Part shown: one piece after another, positions 34,030 to 46,407 of the stretch | Layout: every line of letters starts with the position of its first letter | How positions within the stretch are numbered: position 1 is the stretch's first letter | Assembly: GCA_006386115.1 (NCBI GenBank) | Contig: VFIW01000012.1 | Coordinates: forward strand, 310,001 to 374,000 | DNA: 64,000 bases | Direction of reading: 5' to 3' | Source of the DNA: Globisporangium splendens | Lineage: Eukaryota; Oomycota; Peronosporomycetes; Pythiales; Pythiaceae | The notes under the pieces: model-generated | Database searches by the model: none | Seen by the model: the letters and a program-made list of their open reading frames with translations, nothing else | Told to the model about the DNA's origin: nothing | Position numbers and translations under genes: made by a program

Positions 34030-35211
34030 TATTATTGAGTTCGCGGTGTGACGAAGGTGTCGCACCTGAAGAGACACGATGCGGATGTACCGTCTGTGCT
34101 CTTAGTTGTTATATTTGATGTAGCCAATCAAAATGACGGATACTGTTGGTCTCTTGTAATGTTATAGTTGATGTAGCCATGTGACGTGATCTCGCGATCT
34201 TCTTTTTTTGTTTGTTTGTTAGATTTTGTGATGTGGAACCCCAGCATATCCCGTAGAACTGTGAATCACCCATCAACGGCTATCAAGTGAATGGTCCAAG
34301 TCACAGGTCGCTGGCCAGCGAGGGAGAGTTATACGGGAATCTCTTTGAAGGGAAAAACTGAGCGGTAGTCTCTCTCTCGCTCTCGCTAACTGGAGCACAT
34401 CCAGAAGCGCGCCTCTTTGCTGGTCAGCTGCGCGTGGTATGGCGACGGCGGATCTTTTGTTCGACTGGCTTCTCTACGTATCTGCCTCATTTCAGTACTT
34501 CTAAGACTCAACGCATCCAATCGGACTCGCCCGTCGTCTTGTAACTAAGCTCTGATACGCTGTGCACACTACCAAAAGGCGCACGGCTGCACCCATCATC
34601 TGCCTGCGCTGTACGCTGCTCACTCGCATAGATCCTGGAGCAGTTGCAGCTGTCGGATCTCAAGCCCAGTCTCTTTCAGAAACGCCAGTTCGCATTGACG
34701 CGCACACTCCAGATCCCAGAGCACGCACAGAAAGACCCAAAGAACGTAGAAGCTGCTGCCGCTTGTAAAAAGAAGCTGGCCATCCTGCAGTGGGAGAGAG
34801 GGGAATGTCGGTTCCGAAGCTCTGACGTTCTTCTTTTGCAGGACGCCAACGCGTGGCCGACCTGGTGTACATCTTCGCATGGCAGAGCAGAGCCAGCACC
34901 GTCACGCAGGTGTAAAGGATCAGGAGACATAAATTGAATCGAGATGGCCATTAATGTAGGAAGGATATGTGGGACATCAGTCGTGCCAGACTTTGACTCT
35001 ATACTCGCCCCCATTCGTGCTGTGCAATTCCCATGTGAGACTTGCCAAGAGGTATGTTACAAGTATGGCGCTCCTGGCGTCTGCAATAAGGTACACTTGA
35101 ATGTTGTCATGCGTTTACTTCTAAAATGGTGGTTTGTTGTTGGGTTTCTAGTCTATTCTTCAACGAGTATCAACGACCGATTTGGTGGTTGGCCGCACTG
35201 ATGCTGTGTGT
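34030..35211. other. Intergenic region with one possible small gene
   Basis: An ATG at 34439 (MATADLLFDWLLY) followed by a GTATCT donor could join to a helical stretch after an AG at about 34630 (ILEQLQLSDLKPSLFQKRQF, then PEHAQKDPKNVEAAAACKKK) and a last segment near 34845-34914 (RVADLVYIFAWQSRASTVTQ, stop TAA). The segments look coding in style, but I could not find a fully consistent set of splice phases, and I recognise no family. The rest of the stretch shows nothing. Confidence 0.3.
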
Positions 35212-38200
35212 CTAGTTCTCTATTGGTTGTGGACCAGTAGCCTGTGACGTCTCATTCAGCTTTTCAACTTGGGAAGGGTCCAAAATCTTGTTGAAAAACC
35301 GAACTCGCCGAAGGATATGCACAGGATTCGTCGTGACAAAATGTTCTTGATAACTACGGGGAAACAGCTCAACAAAGCAGACAGCGTCAGGGTTTTTCCG
35401 TCATAGCCTGCAACGTACAAGGGGCGGATGAATTGACTCACCATTTGTACGCTATCCACGGCAGTAGACACGCGACAGTAGACAGGAAGAAGCCGAGCCA
35501 AAATATTGGTTTCAAGACTATCGTGCCCCAGACGCCTTCAACGTCGCTCACAAAATTGTCGTAGATAGCAACCGAAATCAGGAGCACTGTTATCGACGCC
35601 ACATAGGAGCTGCCGACGAACGCTGTCCAATTCCAGATGTCAAAGTAGATCTGGAAATGAACCACGGGGACGATGAAGAAAAACGACACCACACTGCTAC
35701 TCCAAAGATCGCCGGCTTTTCCATCGGCATCAAGGCTTCCGACACTTTGAATTGCAATTGGAAGAAGCGTCAGCAGCAGAGCATGGAAAGTTGCGTGGAG
35801 TCCCGATTTCACGACTGTCATGATGGAGAAATACTCATCCATAGAACCGAAGCGGTACAACTCCGGAAATGTGTCGGCCACTTTTTCGGGGAGATCTGTC
35901 TCCATGACAGCTCGCACGATGACTGGCAAGGCCGTGGAGATAACATTGTACGCGGTGATGTAAAGATCACAGAAAAAGGTCTACAGACAAAAGCACAGGT
36001 GTGAGACCAACTAAGCCACGCACATTTTGGTCAAGGCGGCGCTGTGAAACACGACGTAGTGTGTGTATCTGTCCTGAGTACGCAGAGAGCGCGCCGCAGA
36101 TGATCTGCGGCAGTGTGAAGACGATATTCTTGTAGAAGAAATAGTTGATACATTGGGCTGTTCGAGTGTACGAGAGACGTCCTGCACGGTACCAGCAAAA
36201 GAAAAAGAGTGAGATGAACGATCGAGTGCGAATCAATTGGCTACGAGTAGCCGCATGAGCGATACCGTGATGGAGAAGCAGTCACCCGAGGTGGTTGAAT
36301 TGCTGGACTGCATAGTCAGCACTCCAGATAGCTTGCATTCCTTCCTGGCCCGTGACGCCAACCCCAACGTGAGCTGCTCGAATCGCGCTTACGTCGTTGG
36401 CACCACCTCCGCTGCAAGTATACAAGAAATGATCGCGAGAACATCGTAGAGAGCCAAGCATCATCACAAAATTGACACAATCACGAGCTGCAAGATCTTA
36501 CACTGCTAAAGTGACGTATGGCACACCAGTCTTGATAAGCTCCACGACTAAAGCTTTTTGCAAGAGAGATATCCGACAGGCGATCACAGTTGCAGACCGC
36601 AGCGCAAGACTCAGGAAGCACTCTCGATTGACAGGCATCAGCACACACGTCAGTGAAGATCCGTCGATGGTCAATGCTTGATTATCCTTGAAATACCAAC
36701 AACAGCAAAATGCCAGGTGGGAAGCATTTCCGCAACTATGGCGGTAAATGGTGCCTCAGTGTTATACTAACGAACGTACTTTTGCTTCACGCAGAGCTGA
36801 ATCCAATCGTTGGGACATTTCTTCGCGTGTTGACCCTCGCAGAATGGTTTCTCGCATTCTAGGAGTCACCACTCGGCAAAGTTTCCCCATTTCGACAGAA
36901 GTCTCAAGCTTGTCTCCTGTAAGTACCCAGATCTGCAGCATACATAACCAGCATCGTGAGGTATGGCACAACAGCAACAACATTTTTTACACTGCAACGA
37001 TGCACCAACCTTGATGCCTGCCTTTGAAACAGCGAGATCGTCTCTGGAACTCCTTCCTGCAATTTGTCTTCCACCGCTGAGTGGACACAAGATTAAAAGG
37101 TGAAAAGGTGATATCTCATGCTGCGCTACGCCATATTCAACGTTGTGTACGAACCACTGGAGCCGATCAGCGTCAGCTTTCGCTCGATTTCTTCCACCAG
37201 AGCCTCTATCTTTTCCTCTCGGGAGTTCATGTCAAGCTCGGCTTCTTGGTATCGGCTTTCCCAAGCTTCGTAGTAACCGTCTTCCTGTTTAAATATCAGC
37301 GCCAAGACACAAGGGTGAGCCAGATTAGTGAGCGTGTACTCATGCGTTCCTTTTCATGAGTCTCTGATCAAGTGAACTGTAGAGCACGCACCAAAGAACG
37401 CTCTGCGAACAGGAGAATGCGGTATCCTTCCACGGCAAACTGAGTCACGTGGTCCATTGTTTCCTGTTTGGAGGATAAAAACTGCTCACATCGGCCTAGA
37501 ATGACGCTGTCGGCTCCCTTGCAGATCAATTTGATGCGGCGCTCAGAATCGCGAACGATGACCGACATGCGCTTGCGATCACTAGTGAAGTGCAAGGTCC
37601 GCAGTATTTCGTGCGAGAGTGTGTACGTCACGGTTTTAAGGCACGATTTCTCTCGCCCTTCTTCCGCGAGAGATAAATAGATATGCTGGCCATTTCGCCC
37701 AAGAAGCTTCACGCCCATGGAGACGACGCCGCGAACAAGCGCACATTCGTCCGGTGAGTCTGAGTTGTACTTGATCTCTCCTGTCGCCAGGTCGTATTCG
37801 CAGACCACTGTATGGCAGATCGCCATTGGCAACGTGAGCTTGCTCTCTTTGGACTCGAGGTCGCGTAAGAAGTTGCGGAAGCACGTCACGCTTTTCTGAT
37901 TGCTTCCTGGTAAGTTGCCCGATGACCCAAAATCTCGCGTGGACACCTGGTCGTCGAGTGCTTCGCGCAAAAGGTTGACGGTGATGACCATCACAAGCGG
38001 CGCGATCGCAGTGAACGGTGTAAGTGGCGAAATGACCTTGATGGACTGGAGGATCGCGATAATGAGGAAATACATGTTTGCTGACTGTTTATGTGTTGGA
38101 AAAAAGCAAAGCCACCATTAACATCCACGGCGATGCAAAAACAGCAAGTCAAAGGAAATGCACCACTTACCCGTCGAAACTCCTGCAGTAAGGTGAGAGG

Positions 38201-38344
38201 CAAGACGTTGAGCCATGTGTATCGCGACGTCCGAATCACGTTCGAGATGTAGGTCGGCTTGACGTGCGCGTGCTCATCGCGCTCGATGCGAAAGGGGTCG
38301 ACGATCCGATACTGTTTCGCGGCGATACTGTGCCGGTGGTCCAT
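35212..38344 (-). pseudogene. P4-type ATPase (phospholipid flippase) lacking actuator and phosphorylation site
   Basis: P4-ATPases flip aminophospholipids across membranes. The N-terminus is typical (VKPTYISNVIRTSRYTWLNV LPLTLLQEFRR, then SANMYFLIIAILQ after an intron). The frame then passes directly from TM2 (MVITVNLLREALDD) to the nucleotide-binding domain (MAICHTVVCEYDLATGEIKY, SDSPDECALVRG). The whole actuator domain and the DKTGT phosphorylation loop, some 250-300 residues, are absent. Later parts are present: [69 protein letters not shown], and a membrane C-terminus ending in RFFNKILDPSQVEKLNE with the stop at 35212. One base also seems missing near 37024 (ISLFQ-KAGIK). Without the Asp it cannot pump, so I call it a pseudogene or a misassembled locus. 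Confidence 0.8.
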
Positions 38345-39296
38345 GGCTGGCTCTGCGCGCTTTTGCGCTCACTTCGACGGCGGTGGTGCCACTATGGTTT
38401 ACACGAGTTGTCGAATTAATCGCCGACTTACACAGACGCGGAGACGAATAAAATAGATGCTGCACGGTCTCAACCAACGACAGCGCTGTCTTGGGAGTTT
38501 GCGTGGACGACCAAGCGCAGGAGGCACAGCGACCGAAGTAATTTTGCAGGAGAGAGCAACGCGTCGATGAGCAAAGGCTCGTCCCCAGGTACTGGCACAT
38601 CCGCCAGCCTCCCAGTCTTTGCTGTTGCTCGAACGCCTTCTTGCTACGGGAGCCTTGCCGTCTATAACCCACCGTCGCGCCGCGGTTTTTAGTTTCTATT
38701 TGCATCCCTGCGCCTTCGGTAAACTTGCCTCGCGCGTAGTGCTATTTTCAGAGAAGCTTGATGGGTGGCGCGCCGTTTCTTGTGCGCGTAGATTCAATTG
38801 GGGGAGGTCGGGACCATCCGCATTTAGCTACGTTGACGCTCTCACCTTGGCTGAGCAAAAATCCTGAACACGAGCAACTAAAACTCAAACCATCGTCGCC
38901 TCTAAACGCGATCCATCCTGTTTACGACAAACAGTGTAATGCAATAGTACATGGTGTTATTTTCCATTTTTCTTCATTTGCAAGGCTCGCTCGGATAAAG
39001 CGTGGGTGAGTTTCCACCGCCAATGCTTCCTTGCAGATAGGCACTTTCCCTTTGATGCTCTAAGTCTTCACTTTCAACGGCGCTGGTTCAATCAGTAGCA
39101 TGTGGATCCACTTTCTTCCTCGCATTGGGCTTTGTTCGACTTCGACTATCTCGATGCTCGAAAAATATACACTTTACACCTTTGCGTCGCTTCATGCATG
39201 GATTCAAACCAGCACGCCGCGGTTGATGCGCAAGACAGCAGCACATGTGGGTGTATTCGCCACTGCGATTCTTATTGCCACTGTGTCGTCCACAAT
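38345..39296. other. Intergenic region, no gene seen
   Basis: No frame with recognisable protein features. It lies between the divergent promoter side of the P4-ATPase gene and the 3' end of the GH5 paralogue. Confidence 0.5.
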
Positions 39297-41561
39297 TTAC
39301 CGCGTCAGGAGGAACACCAGGAGTGTGAGGAGCACGATGCCAGCGCCACGAATCATGAGCTGCTGGCGACGCTCCTGCGCTTTGCGTCTTCGCTCGACAT
39401 TTGGGTCCTTGGTCGTGAGCACAAGCGTGTGCTTCGTGTGCTTCTCGTCGTGGTGATACAGGACCGTGTCCCATCCGTCGTGCACCTGCACGTCGTACTT
39501 GCCGTCCGAGACTTCAATGTCGTACCCGCGTGGGTACTGCACATGCGGCACGAAGATCTCGGTCGGCGCCACGACGTGCTCCGACAGTTTGCCCACGTCG
39601 GACGCGTACTCGAGCACGTACCTCGCGTGATTCAAGCGGAAGATGGACTTGGACGGGATCCCAGCGATCTTGGTGGCATGCGGCCGCGCAAATGCAAGCA
39701 CTGTGCGTGCGGACGTATCATCGTCCTCCTCAGGGGCTTCTTCGTACTTGCCGTAGACTTCATCGTTGTTGTCGCTATCGCGTACCTTTGGCTGCTGTCT
39801 GTCGAGACTCACGAGACTCAAGTCTTCCAAGTTCCACTGGTCGCCGTATTTGTTGCAGTTTGACGCCTCGTAGCACCACAACGTGAACGAGAGCAGGTTG
39901 GCCTCGAGGCAAGAGATCGTGTGGTTGAGCGCGTCACGCTGGGCACTGAAGTCCCCTGTTCGATACGCCTTGGCACTGTTCAGGTTGTATGGGATCCCCG
40001 TCTCACCGATCAGGCACGGCGCGTTGTTCATGTGCAGCTTCCCATAGTCCTTGATATGCCGCAGTTGCCGCTCGTGCATTCGCCGCACGGCTGCACACCC
40101 GAACGCCGGCATCTTGGTTTTTGGGTCTACGGAAAACCACGGACGCCATGTCTGTAGGAACAGCGTCACGCCGTCGTACCAGTGTGTGGCATTGACGGCC
40201 CGTGGAATCACGTGCTCGTCGATCTGGGGAAACTCGGTCGAACTGAACTCGAGTGGCGGGAGCTCTACGAAGAGCAGTGTCTGTGGGAGAATACTATAGA
40301 TCCGCTCGGCGAATTTCTGTTGTCGATTCACAAAAGCACTCGAGTTAGCCATTTGAACAAAATGAGGATTAACTGAAAACAACAAGCAACGTACCGCGGC
40401 AAAGGGCACGTAGCAGTCTCGTCCAAAGTCGACGTGAGCGAAATAGTCAGGACGCAATAGCTTGGCGTGGCCCTGTGCGTCGACGGTCCACACGCCTTCG
40501 TCCTTCCAGATGCAGCGATGCGTAGGTTTCCACGCGCGCGTGCCGCGTGGATCTACCAGTTCCTTCGAGTCCGGTAGCCCGAGCACGTGCTGCATGAAGC
40601 CGTTTGACCAGCGGCCGACGACCTGCGGGATGGCTTCGCCGAGACACATGCCCTGGAACGGCGTGGGAGCAAAGTCGTACTTGAGTTCGCCTGGCTGGAA
40701 GCACTTGGAGAGGTCCTGGACGCCAATGTATCCACTCGACGGCTCGTTCATCGAGCCAAAGCCCACAACGTTCTTGAGACCGCGCAGCGCCTCAGCGAGC
40801 TGCGCCATCGCATTCAGGTAGTGCAACTGCAGGAACTCCTGCACGGGCACACCGTTCACGTGGCATGACGGCGCGAACTGGGAGCCGCCCCAAAAGAGCG
40901 TAAACATCGTCGCGGACGCCAATTTGAAGTAGTTCGTGGGCCAGATCATCTTGGGGAACTGGGGCACGCTGCCTTTCTTGCAGTAGGTCTCGATGCAGAG
41001 CGACGCCTTCGTGGTCTCGAAATGGCGCGGCTCGAGCCCTACGGCCTCCATGGTCCACAGCGGCGCGCCATCCCCTCCGGTCCATCGAGACCAGACATCC
41101 TGATGCGGATCAATATACACAAGAATGCCATAGTCGGCCGCATGCGCCACGAGCGCACGAATATACGCCAAATACTCGCGGTCGTAGATGCCCGGTCCTT
41201 CGTGCTCGATGGCTTCCCACGTCACGACGAGCCGCACGAACGTGAGTCCCCAGCGTCGGAGCCGCGCAAAATGCAGATCGGCGTCCTTCAGCGGGAACGG
41301 TCGGTCCACGAAGCTCACGTTTCCGGAGAAGAACTGATCGTCGGGGAGCGGCACGACGCCGTCGCGGTGCGCGTAGCCGCGCGGCAGCTTGGATGCGCCG
41401 CCGAGGTTCACGCCGCGCAGCAGCTGCACGCGGCCCTGCGCGTCCACGAAGTGGCCATAGCGGATGGAGAGCCCGCCGGCGTTGTCCGTGGTGTTGAGTC
41501 TGGACGTGGGGGTCATCGTGGACGAGAGCGCGCGCGGCGCCGGACGGATGTGCGACCCCAT
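39297..41561 (-). CDS. GH5 glycosidase, EGCase/steryl-glucosidase-like (dispersed paralogue D)
   Basis: The fourth GH5 gene of the window, inverted and about 29 kb from the tandem array, and clearly more diverged. It keeps RVQLLRGVNLGGASKLPRGY, the acid/base motif FGSMNEPSSGYIG and the nucleophile motif LIGETGIPYN. It ends with a basic stretch and a hydrophobic tail (MIRGAGIVLLTLLVFLLTR). The frame is open for 754 codons, but 40317-40394 (78 nt, GTACGT...CAACAG) encodes 26 residues missing from all other copies and is almost certainly an intron without stop codons. Splicing gives 728 residues. An ATG at 41516 is an alternative start closer to where homology begins. Confidence 0.9.
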   Translation of the reverse strand: MGSHIRPAPRALSSTMTPTSRLNTTDNAGGLSIRYGHFVDAQGRVQLLRGVNLGGASKLPRGYAHRDGVVPLPDDQFFSGNVSFVDRPFPLKDADLHFARLRRWGLTFVRLVVTWEAIEHEGPGIYDREYLAYIRALVAHAADYGILVYIDPHQDVWSRWTGGDGAPLWTMEAVGLEPRHFETTKASLCIETYCKKGSVPQFPKMIWPTNYFKLASATMFTLFWGGSQFAPSCHVNGVPVQEFLQLHYLNAMAQLAEALRGLKNVVGFGSMNEPSSGYIGVQDLSKCFQPGELKYDFAPTPFQGMCLGEAIPQVVGRWSNGFMQHVLGLPDSKELVDPRGTRAWKPTHRCIWKDEGVWTVDAQGHAKLLRPDYFAHVDFGRDCYVPFAAVRCLLFSVNPHFVQMANSSAFVNRQQKFAERIYSILPQTLLFVELPPLEFSSTEFPQIDEHVIPRAVNATHWYDGVTLFLQTWRPWFSVDPKTKMPAFGCAAVRRMHERQLRHIKDYGKLHMNNAPCLIGETGIPYNLNSAKAYRTGDFSAQRDALNHTISCLEANLLSFTLWCYEASNCNKYGDQWNLEDLSLVSLDRQQPKVRDSDNNDEVYGKYEEAPEEDDDTSARTVLAFARPHATKIAGIPSKSIFRLNHARYVLEYASDVGKLSEHVVAPTEIFVPHVQYPRGYDIEVSDGKYDVQVHDGWDTVLYHHDEKHTKHTLVLTTKDPNVERRRKAQERRQQLMIRGAGIVLLTLLVFLLTR
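40317..40394 (-). other. Probable 78-nt stop-free intron in GH5 paralogue D
   Basis: The segment begins GTACGT and ends CAACAG on the coding strand and is a multiple of three with no stop. The residues it would encode interrupt the alignment YVPFAA | KFAERIYSILPQ against YVPFTTRFTKSIQQVLQ of copy B. Retention would still give a full-length protein with a 26-residue insert. Confidence 0.75.
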
Positions 41562-44088
41562 CGAGGTGATGATGGCTATGTTTACAATCGACTAATGGAG
41601 AGTCGACAAAATGTTGTTGGGGTGAAACTCTTTGATTTTATAAAGCTAGTTTCTTTTCTGCTTTGAAGTGAGATCATGAAGATAATTCTATGTCTTCGAT
41701 CCGATTGGCGCATAATCCGGTCCGAAAACCAGTTTGCGTGCTGTTTGGTTGTAAAAATAGAAGCACGGTCTTGTCACAGAGACCACGAGGAATTCAGAAT
41801 ACTCTTCCCTAAATTTAGTGAAATGATAACGTTTGACAGGTTTGTGGAACAGAGTTGTAGCCACTTGCTGTTGTGTGTCATGGCGTCGGCGAAAGCTGTT
41901 GGAGATTACGCCACCGCGTCCACAGGATTCGCGCAAGTAAGCAGCTGCGCTTTTTGCCACACATCCGTTTGCTCTTTCGTTTGTGGGCGTATACACGTCC
42001 ATTTGTGCAGTCAACCACTAAAGTCGCATGGGCTCGTGGGTTTGAAAACCGGGAAAGTTGGCTACTCTTTTCAGCCGTTGTCACAGTGGTGGTCAAGGCA
42101 TACTTGCGCAGGCTCGGCAGTTGCGTGCTATTCAGGGATATCCTATTCTTCATGGTCAGACGAAGAGGTTGTTTATGCGCGTGCTCCCCCTTTTAGACCG
42201 CACCAGCGTGAACACGCTACAGTACGATGCAAATCTCGGCAGTTGCAACATGCGCAACATGGAGAGAATGGGGTACGTACTGCGCATGCACTTTGTGCGT
42301 GTGTCTTCTTGTTTCTTGTTCGGAATCAGTGGGACTTCGTTGTTGCTGCTGTGATGCTGGCGAGTCTTTACCGCGGATGCCACTTGGGATCGATTAAGCT
42401 GGAAATCCTGTTAAAAACCGCTCAATGATTTTTGGGTTAAAATGTTTATTCTAAATAGCCTTTATTAATACGGGGTTATGCATCATAAACCTAATTTTTT
42501 GTGAAAGCTGGGTTATTCGGATGCCGTCGTCTTCCTCAAGTGCAGGTCGGAACAAACAAATACCAGCGCGTCGATTCTTGCACGCAGCGGCTGCAACTTC
42601 ATCCTCAGCACAAAGGTCATTCACAAGTCCCTCGGCCACAATCGTTGTAGTCCAGTGCTGCACTGGACTTGTTGGAATGCATTCGATATGCAAAAACGCT
42701 CTCTGTTGTCTCCTGCACAGTCAACAAGCCGAGTGCTGTGTCATGAACACCATCCAAAAAAAGCAGGACGTGTGCTCGCTCTCCAGAATATTGGAGCGTT
42801 TTCAGCAAAGAATCCAAAGATCCACGGATTGCCCCCCTGTTCCACGCTCAAAGACTTCGCTTCGTTCTTCTGATGTGCAGGCACCTGAGCCTGTCGGACA
42901 TGCGTGCGTTGCGCGTATTGGCTTGCGTTATGTGCCAACCTGGACGCAGATTCCTCCTTGCATTTTCACAGATTAAAGCTGCGCGCCAGCTGGAACGAGC
43001 GAACGCGTCCGCATTTTCGACGTACGGTATCGACAGACAATGCACAAAATGGCAATGCTGTGCCGGTGTGCATGCATGCAGTCACCGCAATATTTGTCAC
43101 ATCCAGGTTAAGTCCATGCCCGATCCTGCTTGCAGACTTGACACGTGCGCTGGTCAACTGGTGTCCGGATCCTGCTCGAAAAAAAAAAAAGTCGCAACGT
43201 GACGGTGGGACGACGAGCGTGCTCTCTGTGTGCGCTGAACATCTCTGGCGTGGCCCCCGCATGTTCTGTTCCAATGAGCGGATCCACTGACCTCTATGTG
43301 TTGAACGTTTTTACAGACTGCGAGTGGATCCGGACACCAGGCTGCTGCTGCAGTGGATCAGACAACTTGCGCCTGGCTCTGCGTCCGAGTGACGTGAAGA
43401 GCGATCTGCCGATCCGAATGGCGCGCAGGAACGCTGACTCGGTCAAGCGTGTTTGGTCCGCCCGCCCTTTCTCTGCGACGCACATCCTGACGCGGCTTGG
43501 TATAGAGCCGCAGCCGCACTTCTTTCTGCCTGTCAACAAAGAGAGAGAGGATGGTGGAGGGACCGACTGCATACGCATCGTTGAACCCTCGAGATGCAAA
43601 GGCGTCTGGTATTAATACACTGCTGAAGATGATCATCAGACTTCGTATCGACTTCAAAGGGATTCTTGGAAGAATGCGTAAAGTCACCAAGAATCGCCAT
43701 GCCTTTCATGATTTATACTGAACAAGACCTGTTGGAATCGAGACACCTATATCATTTTATACGGATGTGATGTTTGACTGTGGAAGGGTCGATGGTGTTG
43801 AATTGGCTCCTTTCGGTCAAGGGCGGAAGAAGAAAAGCAGCTCGAAGCGGATCCGTTGACGCAATCTGTCTGGTGCTTTACGGATGCCACATCGTTCCTT
43901 TCCTGAGCCTTATTATCGTGTCAAATCGCTCTATTTTCGTCTCGAGCATGCTGTTTCTCAACATCCAACTTTTCGTACATATCCCCACAGATTCGCTGCA
44001 CTTTTACAGCTGCTCCTTTTTCCCGCTTTGTTTTGTTATCATACGAAGTGCACACTCGCAATGTTGTGCGAGCTCTGGATGTCCATCT

Positions 44089-44091
<3 letters not shown>

Positions 44092-44129
<38 letters not shown>
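44092..44129. repeat. (TC)n microsatellite
   Basis: About 38 bp of uninterrupted TC dinucleotides upstream of the PX-kinase gene. Confidence 0.9.
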
Positions 44130-44130
<1 letters not shown>

Positions 44131-44257
44131 CGTTAAAATTGTATGACTGACAGCGAGTCTATCTCTCTGTTTTCACATACAAATTGAGCAAGAGATCGTC
44201 AACTGCACACTCGGCAACTGCTTTCAAGCCAAACAAAAAACCAACAGCAAAGCCACC

Positions 44258-44308
44258 AAAAAACAAACAAACAAACAAACAAACAAAAACAAAAACAAAA
44301 ACAAAAAA
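44258..44308. repeat. (AAAC)n / (AAAAAC)n simple repeat
   Basis: A run of AAAC units that passes into AAAAAC units, in the 5' flank of the kinase gene. Confidence 0.85.
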
Positions 44309-44701
44309 CAGAAAACCGACTCTCACAGTGAACGTACATACAGTACGACCGTTCTTTCTCCCTCGCATAAAGACCGAGGGTTCTGGTTGCTACGGGCCAG
44401 CTGCTCCAACGGAAGCACAAAGCCACTTGGTCCGCCTCACACGTGGAAAAGATCAGCGAGGAAGAAGAGAACAAGACGCCAGCGCTTGCCTGCTATCCCC
44501 TCATCCCAGCAGCGCATTCGCCTATTGCCGCCGCCACTTTCGCCACATTCCGACTCGCCGTCACTGTTGATTAGCGCGCCGTTCGCAGCATTCGCAGTGA
44601 TCACCTCGCGTTGTGTTACTTCAGTGTTCAAAGTGAGAGAATAAAGAAGAGAAGGGAGCACACACAACACACACACGAGTACAAATAAGGAAGGGGGAGT
44701 C

Positions 44702-46407
44702 ATGGACGAGAGTCAGTACAAAGGCGCCAAGTTTATCGGCATCATCGGCCATGAGAGCGTGAGCCACAACGGTTCCAAGACCACGGTCTACTTCCTGCAG
44801 GTGCAGGTGGACAACGCCATGTACGTCGTCCGACACCGGTACCACGACTTCAAGGACTTTTACGACAAGGTGCGTATTATCTACGCGGTTTTGTGCTTTT
44901 GTGTTTGCTTTTCGCTTGCTTGTGTTGCCGTGAAGTAACATATATGTACATGCATTCAATGCGCGTATGTAGCTCATCTCGGAAGGCCACAAGCTGCCGG
45001 TGCTGCCGCCAAAGAAGTTTTTGGGCTCGTTCAACAAAGAATTCATCGAGAAGCGCCAGCAGGAGCTCTCGTTCTGGTTGCACTTGCTCTGCTCTTGGGA
45101 TCCGGCGTCCAACACGCTCGATCCGCGCCAGAGCGAGTACTTCAAAGAGTTTATGCTCACAAATGTGCGTATTTTGCGCATGTGCATTGCATATTGCATT
45201 TGTTGCACGGCACAGACATACTCACCTTGTTATTGTGTGATAATTACAGAAAGAGCCGCTGGACAAGGACGTGCATGGCACGCCTCTCCCGGCCAAAACG
45301 GACGCTTCGTCGGCTCCAACGTCACAGGACGGCGGCAACGAGGCGCTGTACAACACGCCCAAGACGTCGCTCGACGACTTTGAGCTGCTCAAGGTCATCG
45401 GCAAGGGATCGTACGGCAAGGTGACGCTTGTGCGCAAGAAGGACTCGAAGAAGCTCTTCGCCATGAAGTCGCTCAACAAATCGAACGTCAAGCGACGCAA
45501 CCAGGTGGAGCACACTCGCACGGAGCGTCGCGTGCTCGGCCGCGCCAAGCACCCGTTCATCGTGCACCTCCACTACGCGTTCCAGACGTCGCAGAAGCTC
45601 TACTTTGTGCTCGACTACTGCCCTGGTGGCGAACTGTTCTTCCACTTGTCGCGCATGGAGAAGTTCGAGGAGCCGATGGCGAAATTCTATGCCGCCGAGA
45701 TCGCATTGGCGCTCGAGCATTTGCACGACCTCGGCGTCGTGTACCGTGACTTGAAACCCGAGAACATTCTGTTTGACCAAGTTGGCCACGTGTTGCTCGC
45801 GGATTTTGGGTTAGCAAAGGAAGGCATTACGGACGGCGCTGAAGGCACCAACTCGATGTGCGGGACGCCCGAGTACTTGCCGCCAGAGATCTTGGACCGT
45901 GTCGGCCACGGTACAGCCGTCGATTGGTGGGCGCTCGGTATGGTGCTTTACGAAATGCTCACGGGACTGCCACCTTGGTACACGCGCAACCGCCAGAAAT
46001 TGTTCGACCGTGTGCGCAATGCGCCTTTGACGTTCCCAGACGAAGTGGGTCCAGCTGCGCGCAGCCTCATCAGTGGCTTGCTCACGCGCGACCCGAACGA
46101 GCGATTGGGCAGCCGCAGCGCCGACGACGTCAAGAACCACGAATTCTTCAACGACATCAACTGGGACGACCTGTACGCGCGCAAGATCGCGCCGCCATTC
46201 AACCCGTGCGAGTCGACATCGAACTTTGAAGAGACCAAGAACTTTGAGCCCGAGTTTACGAAAATGCAGATCAATAGTGTCGAGAACTCGGCGCTCGGCT
46301 CGATCCGCGTCTCGGACGCGTCGCGACCGTCGATGACGTTCCAGGGGTTCACGTACAACACGCCCAACGACCTCAACTCGATGAGCGGCTCCGTTGGCCG
46401 AGGGTAG
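44702..46407 (+). CDS. PX-domain AGC-family protein kinase (SGK/S6K-like)
   Basis: Three exons (44702-44869, 44973-45164, 45250-46407), all in phase, give 505 residues. Residues 1-120 form a PX domain (phosphoinositide binding), with VRHRYHDFKDFYDK and LPVLPPKKFLGS marking the lipid pocket. The kinase domain follows: glycine loop VIGKGSYGKV, Lys in FAMKSL, catalytic YRDLKPEN, DFGLAKEG, activation loop TNSMCGTPEYLPPEIL. The C-terminal tail has the AGC hydrophobic motif FQGFTYN, whose Thr is the likely TORC2/PDK2-type site. This is the SGK3-like architecture, so a PI3P-linked endosomal kinase acting downstream of PDK1 is a fair inference. No lesion. Confidence 0.93.

Larger units (their letters stand above)
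41562..44701. other. Gene-poor 3.1-kb region with simple repeats
   Basis: I see no gene that can be supported. One possible short spliced frame starts at the ATG at 41880 (MASAKAVGDYATASTGFAQ, donor GTAAGC, acceptor near 42018), but it matches nothing I know. The right half holds a (TC)n run and an (AAAC)n tract and probably the promoter and 5' UTR of the kinase gene at 44702. Confidence 0.5.
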
